A stretch of DNA of 64,000 nucleotides from Mesorhizobium qingshengii (GCF_027563465.1 NZ_JAPFQA010000001.1:496001-560000), one strand, 5' to 3'; positions 1 through 8,122 are shown, numbered from the stretch's first letter. Made by a program: numbers and translations. The notes: generated by a model not told the origin, from the sequence alone.

Positions 1-101
1 CGCGGGATTAGCCTGCTGTGGAAGCGGGTGGATTGGGTTTGGGTCATGCCGAGTGTTGAGCGCCGATGCGTATCGGTGCCGCTCTCATAGCCGAGGATCC
101 G

Positions 102-1076
102 ATGAACCTTTCGACATCAGACAAATCCGGCACTGCGAGCCTCGAGGCAATCGCGCGCGATGGCAGCCTGCTGCGCCGCATCGCCGTGCGCATTCCGACC
201 TATTTGACGGATCTGCGCGAAAATCCCGCCTGGCTGCCGATGTTCGTTTTGGCCCGCACCATGCCTGGGCGCCGGATGCATTGGCTGGGGGCAAAGCGCG
301 TCCGTGCGGCCGACAATGCCGGGGATACTATGTTCGCCGGCATCGAGCGCGCCGCGGTGGTCGAAGCGCTGCGCTCCGAAGGGCTGTTTTCAGGCCTGGT
401 CCTGCCGCCGGCGATCCACGAAGAGATCGCGGATTTCGCCCGGCGCACGCCTTGTTTCGGTAATTTCGATCGCCGCCTCGAATTCATGCCGGGTGAACAT
501 GCCGAGGCCGAGAAGCGCTTTGGCCGCTCGCTGCTCAGCGGTCATTATTTCGAACGCACACTCGACTGCGATGCAGCCCGCGCCATCCAGCGCGATCCGC
601 TGCTTCTCGACATCGCCGCGCATTATCTCGGCGGCCAGGCAAAACTGATCACGACGCGCGTCTGGTGGAGTTTTCCGACCGGCGAGGCCTCGGACGCCGA
701 CAAGAACCTTGCCTCGCTCGGCAAGTATCATTTCGACCTCGACGACTGGCGCATGCTGAAATTCTTCTTCTATCTCAAGCCCGTCGACGCAGACACCGGT
801 CCGCATGTCTATGTCCGGGGCAGCCACAAGCGCCGTGCCCTCAAGCACCAGCTCACCCTTCTGGTCGGTCATTCCGCGCAAGAGGTTCTGGATGTCTATG
901 GCGAGCAGAGCCCGGTGACGCTGACCGGCGAAGCGGGCCTCGGCTTCGTCGAGGACCCGTTCGGTTTCCACATGGGCACAGTGCCGGCGCGCACACCGAG
1001 GCTGATGATGGAAGTCGGCTTCGGCGTATCGCCGCCATCACGCCGGCGGTTTCATGGGGAACCTGTCATCCGCTGA
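102..1076 (+). CDS. PhyH-like (phytanoyl-CoA dioxygenase superfamily) protein
   Basis: The product is 324 aa. A cupin-type Fe(II) site is visible: the sequence YHFDLDDW gives an HxD pair at about H210 and D212, and a distal histidine lies at about H290 in GFHMGTVP, followed by arginines at 297 and 300 that could bind 2-oxoglutarate. This matches the phytanoyl-CoA dioxygenase fold. The substrate cannot be told from sequence. The ATG at 102 was chosen over the ATG at 66 because a GAGG lies 6 nt upstream of it. The gene is convergent with the GFA-family gene, with only 7 nt between stops. It is one of two PhyH-like genes here and the two are not close copies. The family call is firm and the function is open. 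Confidence 0.75.
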   Translation: MNLSTSDKSGTASLEAIARDGSLLRRIAVRIPTYLTDLRENPAWLPMFVLARTMPGRRMHWLGAKRVRAADNAGDTMFAGIERAAVVEALRSEGLFSGLVLPPAIHEEIADFARRTPCFGNFDRRLEFMPGEHAEAEKRFGRSLLSGHYFERTLDCDAARAIQRDPLLLDIAAHYLGGQAKLITTRVWWSFPTGEASDADKNLASLGKYHFDLDDWRMLKFFFYLKPVDADTGPHVYVRGSHKRRALKHQLTLLVGHSAQEVLDVYGEQSPVTLTGEAGLGFVEDPFGFHMGTVPARTPRLMMEVGFGVSPPSRRRFHGEPVIR

Positions 1077-1083
1077 AAGAGAA

Positions 1084-1509
1084 CTATTCGAAGCTCACCT
1101 CGACAGGCATCCAGCGCGCGCGGCGCCTGGCTTGTCGCTGCACTTTGCTTTCCGTATCGAAATCCACGGGGATCGGCTGCTGACTGAACCGTCCTTGGTT
1201 GTCCAGGGCGTTGATGATGACGATCGCCCTGGCGTCGGTATCCTCTCCGGCGATCGCGGCGACATAGACGCCGCATTCCCCGCAGATCAAATAGTCGGCC
1301 GTGCTCAGTCCGAACCGGTATCTGCGCAATCGCGCGCTGTCTTTGACCGAGATGATCAGCCTGCCGTCCGGATCGGCAACGGCGCGCGAACCATGTTTGA
1401 CGCAGAACGAGCACTGGCAGGCGCGAACTTCGATTTGCGACGGGTCGAGCCCGGCGGAAAATCCGAGGCGTATGTTGCCGCAATGGCATCCGCCAGTATG
1501 CGTGGTCAT
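1084..1509 (-). CDS. GFA-family (CENP-V/GFA domain) zinc protein
   Basis: This is a 141 aa protein with the cysteine pattern of the GFA fold: C8 and C10 in GGCHCGN, C31, C33 and C36 in CQCSFC, and C76 and C79 in CGECG. These normally bind two zinc ions. The founding member was named glutathione-dependent formaldehyde-activating enzyme, but most homologues have no shown activity, so no reaction is assigned. The ATG at 1509 was chosen because the family's GGCHCG motif begins six residues later; the longer reading upstream has no family similarity. It is the last gene of a leftward run but lies 141 nt beyond moaB, so it may have its own promoter. Confidence 0.8.
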   Translation of the reverse strand: MTTHTGGCHCGNIRLGFSAGLDPSQIEVRACQCSFCVKHGSRAVADPDGRLIISVKDSARLRRYRFGLSTADYLICGECGVYVAAIAGEDTDARAIVIINALDNQGRFSQQPIPVDFDTESKVQRQARRRARWMPVEVSFE

Positions 1510-1650
1510 CGTATCTGCCTTGTCGTGAACGGCGATGATCGCCTTCAGGCAGGATACTTTTCCGGGGTCCGGTGCGGAATGGCGTTTCGAAGGCGCCGGT
1601 ACCGTTCTGCCTGGCAAACACGACGCGAAACCGGTGCCTTGCCTCGGCTT

Positions 1651-2205
1651 TTACGGAGCCGATTTTCCGCGCCGCAGATGCTCGTCCAGGCGCGGCATGA
1701 TCTCGACGAAGTTGCACGGCATGTGCCGGTAATCGAGCTGTGCCTTCAGGATGCCGTCCCAGGCGTCCTTGCAGGCGCCGGGCGAGCCTGGCAGCACGAA
1801 GACGAAAGTGGCGTTGACGACGCCGCCGGTCGCCCGGCTCTGGATCGTCGAGGTGCCGATCTTGTCGTAGGAGATGCGATGGAACACTTCCGAAAAGCCG
1901 TCCATGCGCTTTTCGAAGATCGGCTCCAGCGCTTCCGGCGTCACGTCGCGCCCGGTGAAGCCGGTGCCGCCGGTGGTGATCACGACATCGATCGCCGCGT
2001 CCTTGGACCAGCCAAGCACCTTGTCGCGGATTTTTTCGCGGTCATCGGTGACGATATCGCGGGCGGCAAGGATATGGCCGGCCTCGGTGATGCGGTCGGC
2101 CAGCGTCTGGCCGGATTTGTCGTCGGCAAGGCCGCGTGTGTCCGACACGGTCAGCACCGCGATGCGCACGGGAATGAAGGAGCGGCTCTCGTCAATTCTG
2201 GCCAT
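1651..2205 (-). CDS. moaB: MoaB/MogA-type molybdopterin adenylyltransferase
   Basis: The product is 184 aa and carries the MoCF-biosynthesis fold. Visible motifs are VLTVSDTRG near the start, the TTGGTGFTGRDVTPEA loop typical of MogA/MoaB (about residues 75-90), and LPGSPGACKDAW near the C-terminus. The family adenylylates molybdopterin before molybdate insertion in the cytoplasm. The chosen ATG gives MARIDESRSFIPVRIAVLTV, the usual family N-terminus. The gene overlaps the 3' end of ispE by 14 nt, so the two are probably translated from one message. Whether it acts as MogA or as the often inactive MoaB cannot be settled from this window. Confidence 0.9.
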   Translation of the reverse strand: MARIDESRSFIPVRIAVLTVSDTRGLADDKSGQTLADRITEAGHILAARDIVTDDREKIRDKVLGWSKDAAIDVVITTGGTGFTGRDVTPEALEPIFEKRMDGFSEVFHRISYDKIGTSTIQSRATGGVVNATFVFVLPGSPGACKDAWDGILKAQLDYRHMPCNFVEIMPRLDEHLRRGKSAP

Positions 2206-3121
2206 CAGCTCCCTCCGATGCGATGCTGCGCGTAGCCGCGACGAACCAGTCGGGCTGGCGGGTGCGGATTTCTGCGGCCGCCCGCTTGGCCACATTGCCG
2301 GTCTCGAACAGGCCGAAGCATGTCGCGCCCGACCCGGACATTCGCGAAAAACCCGATCCAGCCTTGTTCAGCCATGAAAGCGCCCTGCCTATGGCAGGCT
2401 GTATCGCCAGCGCTGCCGGCTCGAGATCGTTGCGGGTGACTTCCAGCCAGTTGCGCAGGCTGTGAAAATCGATGCTGCGCGGCAGCGGCGGCAGGCCTTC
2501 ATTGTCGCGCCGCGACAGCGCGTTGAATATCTCGGCCGTCGAGACCGGCGTGCCCGGATTGACCAGAACCAGCCCCAGTGTTGAAAAATCCGGCACCATC
2601 GACAGCTCGTCGCCAATGCCGCGCGCGACCAGCGGCTTTGCCGCCAGGCACATCGGCACGTCGGCGCCAAGCGAGACGCCGATCCGCGCCAGCTCGGCGC
2701 CATCGATGTCCAGGGCCCAGGTCGACGCCAGCCCGCGCAGCACCGCCGCCGCGTCGCTCGAGCCGCCGCCGACGCCGGAGGCAACCGGCAGGTTCTTTTC
2801 GAGCCTGATGGCGACCGGTGGTGTTCTCTCGGCCCCGGCCGCCCTGCGCAGGGCATCACGCGCCTTGAGCACCAGATTGCTGGCATCGAGAGGAACCGCC
2901 GGCGCGTAGCGGCCAGACACGGTGAAATCATCGCTGTCGGCGAGCGCGATCTCGACCCGGTCGCCAAAACGCGTGAACACCGCCAGGCTCTCGATCAGAT
3001 GATAGCCGTCCGGGCGCCTGCCTGTGACATGCAGGGCAAGATTGATCTTGGCATGCGCAGGCCAAGTGCGCGCACCGATGACGGTGTCCGCAGCGTCTGA
3101 TGTATGCGGGATGATGCTCAG
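2192..3121 (-). CDS. ispE: 4-diphosphocytidyl-2-C-methyl-D-erythritol kinase
   Basis: This GHMP kinase phosphorylates CDP-ME in the MEP isoprenoid pathway (dxs and ispH are also in this window). The ATP loop LPVASGVGGGSSDAAAVLRG and the C-terminal MSGSGATCFGLF are clear. The first in-frame GTG, at 2980, would cut off the conserved N-terminus AKINLALHVTGRRPDGYH, which is encoded upstream in the same frame. There is no ATG, GTG or TTG between that motif and the upstream gene's stop. I place the start at a CTG at 3121-3119 that overlaps the stop of the upstream gene (CTGA), giving 309 aa. An ATC at 3115 is the alternative, as it has AAGGA six nt upstream. The gene identity is secure and the start is not. 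Confidence 0.88.
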   Translation of the reverse strand: MSIIPHTSDAADTVIGARTWPAHAKINLALHVTGRRPDGYHLIESLAVFTRFGDRVEIALADSDDFTVSGRYAPAVPLDASNLVLKARDALRRAAGAERTPPVAIRLEKNLPVASGVGGGSSDAAAVLRGLASTWALDIDGAELARIGVSLGADVPMCLAAKPLVARGIGDELSMVPDFSTLGLVLVNPGTPVSTAEIFNALSRRDNEGLPPLPRSIDFHSLRNWLEVTRNDLEPAALAIQPAIGRALSWLNKAGSGFSRMSGSGATCFGLFETGNVAKRAAAEIRTRQPDWFVAATRSIASEGADGQN

Positions 3122-3303
3122 TCCTTGGCCAGCCGGTATTCGCCGGTCTTCGGATCCTTGACCAGCGTTCCCATCGCGCCGTTCGCCGCCTGCTTTTCGG
3201 TGCGTCGCACCTTGGCCGTCACGCGTTCGGCTTCCCGCACGAAGGTGCGGTAGCCGAAATAGGCGGCGACGCCAACGACGGTGAAGAAAATGATCTGCGG
3301 CAT
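3118..3303 (-). CDS. small single-pass membrane protein
   Basis: The product is 61 aa with an N-terminal hydrophobic helix (MPQIIFFTVVGVAAYFGYR), then a basic and charged stretch and the ending DPKTGEYRLAKD. The ATG at 3303 is preceded by a strong GGGAGGAG about 7 nt upstream, so it is preferred to the longer ORF starting at 3417. It lies directly upstream of ispE and its TGA overlaps the proposed ispE start, which implies coupled expression. I do not recognise a named family. It resembles the short conserved hypothetical membrane proteins of rhizobia. Confidence 0.7.
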   Translation of the reverse strand: MPQIIFFTVVGVAAYFGYRTFVREAERVTAKVRRTEKQAANGAMGTLVKDPKTGEYRLAKD

Positions 3304-3357
3304 GTCAAAACTCCTCCCACGCTGGGCCGGCAAAGGCGGCCGGTCGGGTCGGTTGAT

Positions 3358-3401
3358 GCATGTCGCCCAAAAGTGGATCCGGTTTTTGGAAAACGACATG
3401 C
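3358..3401. repeat. 44-bp palindromic intergenic repeat
   Basis: The ends are perfect inverted repeats (GCATGTCG at 3358-3365 and CGACATGC at 3394-3401) around a core with AAAAGTGG and CCGGTTTTTGG. Relatives occur at about 15102, 38946 and 40259 in this window, always between genes. It lies in the gap between the S49 peptidase gene and the small membrane protein gene. Confidence 0.75.
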
Positions 3402-3443
3402 GTAAGGCTTCACCCACTCATGCTAGACGGTTTTGCCCGGTTT

Positions 3444-4304
3444 TCAAAGCCCGAAGCGAGCCCACAGCGCGCGCTCTTCCGCCGCATCGATGACGCCGCT
3501 GGCGGCAGCCGCGGCAATATCGGGCGCCGAAAAGCCCTTGCTCGAGCCAAACAGACCGAAGCGGCTGAGGAAACCGCGCGGCGCCGTGATCAGCCTGAGC
3601 TGGGTTTTCGACCCGAACCGGGTTTTCAGCACCGTGCGCATGTCGCCGAGCGCATCGACCAGGCCGAGTTCGAGCCCCTTCTTGCCGGTCCAGAACAGCC
3701 CGGTGAACAGGTCGGGATCGTCTTTCAGCTTGGTGCCGCGCCGCTCCTTGACGAGATCGATGAAGGTGTCGTGTACCTCGAGCTGCAGCGCCTTCAGGCG
3801 CTCGACGTCTTCCTTCTTCTCAGGCTTGAACGGATCGAGCACGGCCTTGTTCTGGCCGGCGGTGTGGACACGGCGTTCGACGCCGATCTTCTTCATCAAT
3901 TCCGGGAAACCGAACGAGGCCGAGACCACGCCGATCGAACCGACGATCGACGACGGATCGGCGAAAATCTCGTCGCCGGCGGCCGCGATCATGTAACCGC
4001 CCGATGCCGCGACGTCCTCGACAAAGACCAGTACCTTCCTGTTCTTTTCCGTCGCCAGGTCGCGGATACGCTTGAAGATCAGCCGCGACTGCACCGGCGA
4101 ACCTCCCGGCGAATTGATCGAGACGGCAACCGCCGGCGCGTCGAAGGAAAATGCCTTCTCGATGAGACCGGCGGTGGAGGCCAGCGACAGGTTCTGCCGG
4201 AACTGGCCGCCCGACATGATCGTCCCGTGCAGCCGGATGACCGGAATGGTGACGACGGTGGAGCGCCAGGATTTCGGCAGCAGGCGGTTGAAAAGACGTT
4301 TCAC
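3444..4304 (-). CDS. S49-family signal-peptide-peptidase-like serine protease (SppA type)
   Basis: This is a 286 aa serine protease of clan SK, the short SppA36K form. The proposed Ser-Lys dyad is Ser101 in VEDVAASGGYMIA and Lys153 in AGQNKAVLDPF. Other family motifs are INSPGGSP near residue 64 and ADPSSIVGSIGVV near 116. The family digests leftover signal peptides or other membrane-bound substrates. A start at GTG 4304 gives MKRLFNRLLPKSW, the normal rhizobial N-terminus; an ORF from 4376 is also open. There is little sign of a long membrane anchor, so the membrane association is uncertain. The gene runs leftward, 79 nt downstream of the methyltransferase gene. Confidence 0.85.
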   Translation of the reverse strand: MKRLFNRLLPKSWRSTVVTIPVIRLHGTIMSGGQFRQNLSLASTAGLIEKAFSFDAPAVAVSINSPGGSPVQSRLIFKRIRDLATEKNRKVLVFVEDVAASGGYMIAAAGDEIFADPSSIVGSIGVVSASFGFPELMKKIGVERRVHTAGQNKAVLDPFKPEKKEDVERLKALQLEVHDTFIDLVKERRGTKLKDDPDLFTGLFWTGKKGLELGLVDALGDMRTVLKTRFGSKTQLRLITAPRGFLSRFGLFGSSKGFSAPDIAAAAASGVIDAAEERALWARFGL

Positions 4305-4383
4305 GATGGCGCGGTCTCCGGTCGATGGGTTGCAGGCATGTAGGGATTCCCTGGCCAACGGCAATGTGGGGGCCAAGAATAGC

Positions 4384-5184
4384 TCAGTCTCCGAACAGCG
4401 AGGCGAGACCGTTGGTGATCATTTCGCTGCGCTCGTCAGGCCCGTGGCCCGATTGCGCATGAAGCATCAGGGGAGGGCGGATGGCGAGTTTTCCACGCGC
4501 TCCGAGCGTTGCCCGCACGACGATGCGGATCGCCGCAGCGTCGGGGCGAGGATGCACGGCGAGCAGCTCGGCATCGCCGAAACGGCCAGCGAGGGCGTCG
4601 AGAATGGGGCCGAGCTGTTCGGGCCGCGCGATGACGGCAAGCCCGCCGCGCGGCCTGACCACCGCCGCGGCACTTCGGATCCAGCTCTCGAACAGCCCGT
4701 CCTCCATGACATGCGCTTCCTTTCTCAGGCGATCGGGCGTGGCCCGGTCGCGTGCGGCATTGAAGGGGGGGTTCATGATGACGAAGTCGAAGTCATTGTC
4801 TGCGAGGCCGGCCGCCGCCCGAGCCCGGCCCGACACCGTGACATCGGCGACGAGGACGGACGCGCGATCGCTGAGATGCGCGTTGCCGGGGTGGGCAAGG
4901 GTGGCAGCCGCGAAGGCCGCCATTTCCGGCGCGCGTTCGACAAGCACGGCCTCGGCGGCCGGGCAGCGCGACAGCACCGCCAGGCCGGCGGCCCCGGCTC
5001 CAGCGCCGAAATCGGCGAGACGTCCGCCAAACGAGGATGGCACGGACGCCGCCAGCATCATCGCGTCCATGCCGGCGCGATGGCCGCCATGCTTGGGCTG
5101 CACGAGCCAGAAGCGGCCGCGATGGAAGGCGTCGACCGTGTGGGCCGGCGTGTCCGGGGCAAGGGCGGCTGGCGCGGCGGACAT
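4384..5184 (-). CDS. TrmN6-like SAM-dependent methyltransferase
   Basis: The product is 266 aa. It has a class I Rossmann methyltransferase core (LADFGAGAGAAGLAVLSR, about residues 56-73) and a VIMNPPFNAA motif. The NPPF tetrapeptide marks enzymes that methylate exocyclic amino groups of nucleobases. The closest family is YfiC/TrmN6, which makes N6-methyladenosine at position 37 of tRNA1(Val). Its stop codon lies near the S49 peptidase gene. Its start overlaps the DUF2007 stop by one base (TAATG), so the two are translationally coupled. Assignment to tRNA rather than another RNA is an inference from family membership. Confidence 0.82.
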   Translation of the reverse strand: MSAAPAALAPDTPAHTVDAFHRGRFWLVQPKHGGHRAGMDAMMLAASVPSSFGGRLADFGAGAGAAGLAVLSRCPAAEAVLVERAPEMAAFAAATLAHPGNAHLSDRASVLVADVTVSGRARAAAGLADNDFDFVIMNPPFNAARDRATPDRLRKEAHVMEDGLFESWIRSAAAVVRPRGGLAVIARPEQLGPILDALAGRFGDAELLAVHPRPDAAAIRIVVRATLGARGKLAIRPPLMLHAQSGHGPDERSEMITNGLASLFGD

Positions 5185-5408
5185 TATTTTCCGCGGATCT
5201 CGTTGGCGATGCCGGCGTCGGTCAGAATGCGCCGTGCGGCGTCGGCCTGGTCGGCGTCGACCATGATGCGTCGCGGCAGGATGCCGAGCGAACCGTCGAG
5301 CACGCTCATGTTCTGGTCGGCGACGAAGCAGCCGATGCCGGCGTCGCGCATCAGCGATTCGACAAAGGAAATGATGACGGCGTCGTTGGTGCGGATGAGC
5401 TCTATCAT
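5184..5408 (-). CDS. DUF2007 family protein
   Basis: This is a short 74 aa protein beginning MIELIRTNDAVIISFVESLM and containing a conserved ILPRRIMV segment. It matches DUF2007, a small GlnB-like alpha/beta domain often labelled a putative signal-transducing protein, with no established ligand. The ATG at 5408 gives the exact family length; the longer ORF upstream has no similarity. It sits divergently from the polyprenyl diphosphate synthase, with about 200 nt between them, and overlaps the methyltransferase gene by one base. Confidence 0.85.
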   Translation of the reverse strand: MIELIRTNDAVIISFVESLMRDAGIGCFVADQNMSVLDGSLGILPRRIMVDADQADAARRILTDAGIANEIRGK

Positions 5409-5612
5409 CGTGTGAAACTCGCAGCTTGCGCTATTGATGTAAACGGGCAGGGAATTCCGTGGCAAAGCAGAGCCCACTTCGGCATCGGTTGACACGCTGT
5501 CGTTGCCGCCGCGCCAATTCGCCACTTGCCGTGGCGGTGTCTGCCGCCCTAGAGTCCGTGCCGGGACTAAGGGTGCCGTCGCACGCGTTATACCAAGACG
5601 GGAGTGATTGTC

Positions 5613-6629
5613 GTGGGTGTCGTTCTCAACATTGAAAACGGGAAGCGGGAGCCCGCCTCCATCAAGGATCTGATCGATCTGACGGCGGCCGATATGGGGC
5701 GCGTCAACGAATTGATCCTGTCCAAGGCCGGCTCCGATGTCGAGATGATCCCGGAGGTTGCCAACCATCTGATCTCGTCTGGCGGCAAGCGGCTGCGGCC
5801 GATGCTGACGCTCGCCGCGGCCCAGATGTTCGGCTATGTGGGCGAGGGGCACGTCAAGCTCGCAACGTCGGTCGAGTTCATGCACACCGCGACTTTGCTG
5901 CACGACGATGTCGTCGACGAGAGCGGCATGCGTCGCGGCAAGAAGACCGCCCGCATGATCTGGGGCAACCAGGCGAGCGTCCTGGTCGGGGATTTCCTGC
6001 TAGGCCAGGCCTTCCGCATGATGGTCGATGTCGGCTCGCTCGAAGCGCTCGACATCCTGTCGAGCGCCGCCTCGATCATCGCCGAGGGCGAGGTGATGCA
6101 GCTTGCCGCCGCCAAGAACCTCGAGACCACCGAGGATGAACATTTCGCGGTCATCAAGGCCAAGACCGCGGCGCTGTTTTCCGCCGCCGCCGAGGTCGGC
6201 CCCGTCATTGCCCAGGCGACCCGCAACGACCGCGCGGCACTGCGCTCCTACGGCATGAATCTCGGTCTTGCCTTCCAGCTGATCGACGATGCGCTGGACT
6301 ATGGCGGCACCAGCAAGGACCTGGGCAAGAATGTCGGCGACGATTTCCGTGAGGGCAAGGTGACCTTGCCGGTCATTCTCGCCTATCGGCGCGGCACCAA
6401 GGCCGAGCGCACCTTCTGGAAGCGCGCCATCGAGGACAATGTCGTCGATGATGCCGGCCTGGAAAAGGCGATCGGCCTGATGACCCGCCACGGCGCGATC
6501 GCCGACACGATCGGGCGCGCCAGCCATTTCGGCGAGATCGCCCGCGACGCCCTGGCGCCGCTGGAAGCGACGCCGCAGAAATCGGCGCTGATCGACGTCA
6601 TCGATTTCTGCATCAGCCGGGTGAACTGA
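5613..6629 (+). CDS. polyprenyl (octaprenyl/decaprenyl) diphosphate synthase
   Basis: This is a 338 aa trans-prenyltransferase that makes the long side chain of ubiquinone from IPP and an allylic primer. The first aspartate-rich motif is DDVVD at residues 98-102 (LLHDDVVDE) and the second is DDALD at residues 225-229. Residues before the first motif are small, as in long-chain enzymes. GTG 5613 was chosen over GTG 5604 because a GGGAG lies about 8 nt upstream and MGVVLNIENG fits rhizobial homologues. The product length (C40 or C50) cannot be read from sequence; rhizobia generally make ubiquinone-10. UbiA, the enzyme that uses the product, is encoded at about 21 kb. Confidence 0.9.
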   Translation: MGVVLNIENGKREPASIKDLIDLTAADMGRVNELILSKAGSDVEMIPEVANHLISSGGKRLRPMLTLAAAQMFGYVGEGHVKLATSVEFMHTATLLHDDVVDESGMRRGKKTARMIWGNQASVLVGDFLLGQAFRMMVDVGSLEALDILSSAASIIAEGEVMQLAAAKNLETTEDEHFAVIKAKTAALFSAAAEVGPVIAQATRNDRAALRSYGMNLGLAFQLIDDALDYGGTSKDLGKNVGDDFREGKVTLPVILAYRRGTKAERTFWKRAIEDNVVDDAGLEKAIGLMTRHGAIADTIGRASHFGEIARDALAPLEATPQKSALIDVIDFCISRVN

Positions 6630-6635
6630 AAAGCG

Positions 6636-6660
6636 CAGCCGCGCCTGTCCGGCGCGGCTG
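6636..6660 (+). terminator. GC-rich hairpin after the polyprenyl synthase gene
   Basis: A perfect 10-bp stem (CAGCCGCGCC and GGCGCGGCTG) with a 5-nt loop starts 6 nt after the stop codon. No T-tract follows, so it may be an RNA-stabilising or Rho-assisted end and not a classical intrinsic terminator. Confidence 0.5.
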
Positions 6661-6734
6661 ACGAGGACGCCTACTCAAGAAGGCAATCCGCCGAATCCCG
6701 GTCCAACCGTCTCGACAAGCTGCCTTGCCGCAAA

Positions 6735-6744
6735 TTATCTATAA
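6735..6744 (+). promoter_or_regulatory. BioR operator upstream of bioR
   Basis: TTATCTATAA fits the published BioR consensus TTATMKATAA. It ends only 3 nt before the bioR ATG, so bound BioR would block the start of its own gene. The same 10-mer recurs before bioY. Confidence 0.85.
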
Positions 6745-6747
6745 AAA

Positions 6748-7416
6748 ATGGCAAAGGGCACAGACGACACCATCGCCGTCCGCATCAGCAAGGCACTGGC
6801 GGATAGGATCATCTCGGGCGCGATAGAGCCTGGAGCTCGGCTTCGGCAGGATCATGTCGCCGAGGAATTCAACACCAGCCATGTTCCCGTACGCGAGGCC
6901 TTCCGTCGCCTCGAGGCGCAAGGGTTGGCCGTCAGCGAGCCACGCCGTGGCGTGCGCGTGGCGGCTTTCGATCTGGGCGAGGTCAAGGAGGTCGCCGAAA
7001 TGCGGGCCGCGCTCGAAGTTCTGGCGCTGCGCCATGCCGCGCCGCACCTGACGTCAGCCATTCTCGATCTGGCCGAGGAAGCGACCAAGGCCGGCGACAA
7101 GTCCCGCGATGTCAGGTCGTGGGAAGAAGCCAACCGCGCCTTTCACCGGTTGATCCTGGCGCCGTGCGGCATGCCGCGCCTGCTCGCCACCATCGACGAT
7201 CTGCACGCCGCGAGCGCCCGCTTCCTGTTCGCCGCATGGCGTTCGGAGTGGGAAGCACGCACCGACCAGGACCACCGGGCGATATTGACCGCCTTGCGGC
7301 AGGGAAACACCGAATCGGCGGCAGTGACGCTGGGGCGGCATGTCCAATGGATTGGCCGCAAGCCCGTCAAGACGGCCTCCGGGGCGACGCGCGAGGCCTT
7401 TGCCATCGTGGGCTAG
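6748..7416 (+). CDS. bioR: BioR, GntR-family biotin regulator
   Basis: The product is 222 aa: an N-terminal GntR winged helix-turn-helix (about residues 8-75; LRQDHVAEEFNTSHVPVREA is the recognition region) and a C-terminal FCD ligand domain (about residues 85-205). The sequence alone says FadR/FCD subfamily. The specific call comes from context: it adjoins bioY and both genes carry the BioR box TTATCTATAA. In alphaproteobacteria BioR represses biotin synthesis and uptake genes. The box three nt before its ATG suggests autoregulation. No bio synthesis operon is in the window, so its other targets are unseen. Confidence 0.9.
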   Translation: MAKGTDDTIAVRISKALADRIISGAIEPGARLRQDHVAEEFNTSHVPVREAFRRLEAQGLAVSEPRRGVRVAAFDLGEVKEVAEMRAALEVLALRHAAPHLTSAILDLAEEATKAGDKSRDVRSWEEANRAFHRLILAPCGMPRLLATIDDLHAASARFLFAAWRSEWEARTDQDHRAILTALRQGNTESAAVTLGRHVQWIGRKPVKTASGATREAFAIVG

Positions 7417-7462
7417 GCGGCCTTTGCAAAGGGAAGGCTTGCTATCTCCAGGGAATTGTGGA

Positions 7463-7479
7463 TTCGATAATAGATCGAA
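7463..7479. promoter_or_regulatory. inverted repeat upstream of bioY
   Basis: TTCGAT and ATCGAA form a perfect 6-bp dyad separated by AATAG, ending 8 nt before the BioR box. It could be part of the promoter or a second operator. No known regulator is assigned. Confidence 0.4.
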
Positions 7480-7487
7480 AACAGAAA

Positions 7488-7497
7488 TTATCTATAA
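7488..7497 (+). promoter_or_regulatory. BioR operator upstream of bioY
   Basis: A second exact TTATCTATAA lies 25 nt before the bioY start codon. It supports control of biotin uptake by the adjacent BioR. Confidence 0.88.
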
Positions 7498-7522
7498 TTT
7501 TAGATCGATCGAAGGAATCCCA

Positions 7523-8122
7523 ATGGCAAACATCGCATTCACCTCCCGCAAGCCTTCTTTCAGCCCGCTCAGGCTCCAGGATCGCGCTCTCGGCTGGCAG
7601 GTCGGAGCCGTCGTGCTCGGCACGCTGTTCCTGGCGTTGTCGTCCTACATTGAAGTGCCGATGGTGCCGGTTCCGGTGACCATGCAGACTTTCGCCGTGA
7701 CGCTCATTGGCGCGCTCTATGGCTGGCGGCTTGGTGCGGTTACCATCGCGGCATGGCTGGTCGAGGGCGCGGCGGGCTTTCCGGTCCTGGCCGGAGGCGC
7801 TGCCGGCGTACAGCATTTCGTCGGGCCGACGGGCGGCTATCTCTTCGCCTTCCCGATCACCGACGCGCTTGTCGGCTGGCTGGCCGAACGCGGCTGGAAC
7901 GGCAACAGGGTGGTGCTCGCCTTTGCCGCCATGCTGCTCGGCAACCTTGCCTGCCTGGTTCTGGGCACGGCGTGGCTTGCCGTCATGATCGGCGCGGAAA
8001 AGGCCATTACTTTCGGTTTCCTGCCGTTCATCGTCGGCGGACTGCTCAAGTCGGCGCTCGGTGCTGCGACACTCAAGCTGTTTTCGGGCTACAAGCCGGA
8101 GCCGAGCGATCTCAGGCTGTAA
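7523..8122 (+). CDS. bioY: BioY biotin transporter (ECF S-component)
   Basis: This is a 199 aa membrane protein with about six hydrophobic segments and the BioY signature region (VPMVPVPVTMQTFAVTLIG, then an AGGAAGVQHFVGPTGGYL-type glycine-rich loop). BioY captures biotin; it works with an ECF energising module or, in several species, alone. No bioM or bioN gene is nearby, so it is a solitary BioY here. The ATG at 7523 was chosen because GAAGGA lies 6 nt upstream; the longer ORF runs through the BioR box. The next gene, DUF1284, follows after 6 nt and is probably co-transcribed. Confidence 0.93.
   Translation: MANIAFTSRKPSFSPLRLQDRALGWQVGAVVLGTLFLALSSYIEVPMVPVPVTMQTFAVTLIGALYGWRLGAVTIAAWLVEGAAGFPVLAGGAAGVQHFVGPTGGYLFAFPITDALVGWLAERGWNGNRVVLAFAAMLLGNLACLVLGTAWLAVMIGAEKAITFGFLPFIVGGLLKSALGAATLKLFSGYKPEPSDLRL

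Noticed and set aside
390..971. Long minus-strand ORF (193 codons) opposite the first PhyH-like gene.
   Set aside because: The other strand carries the family's iron-binding residues. This is a GC-rich shadow frame.
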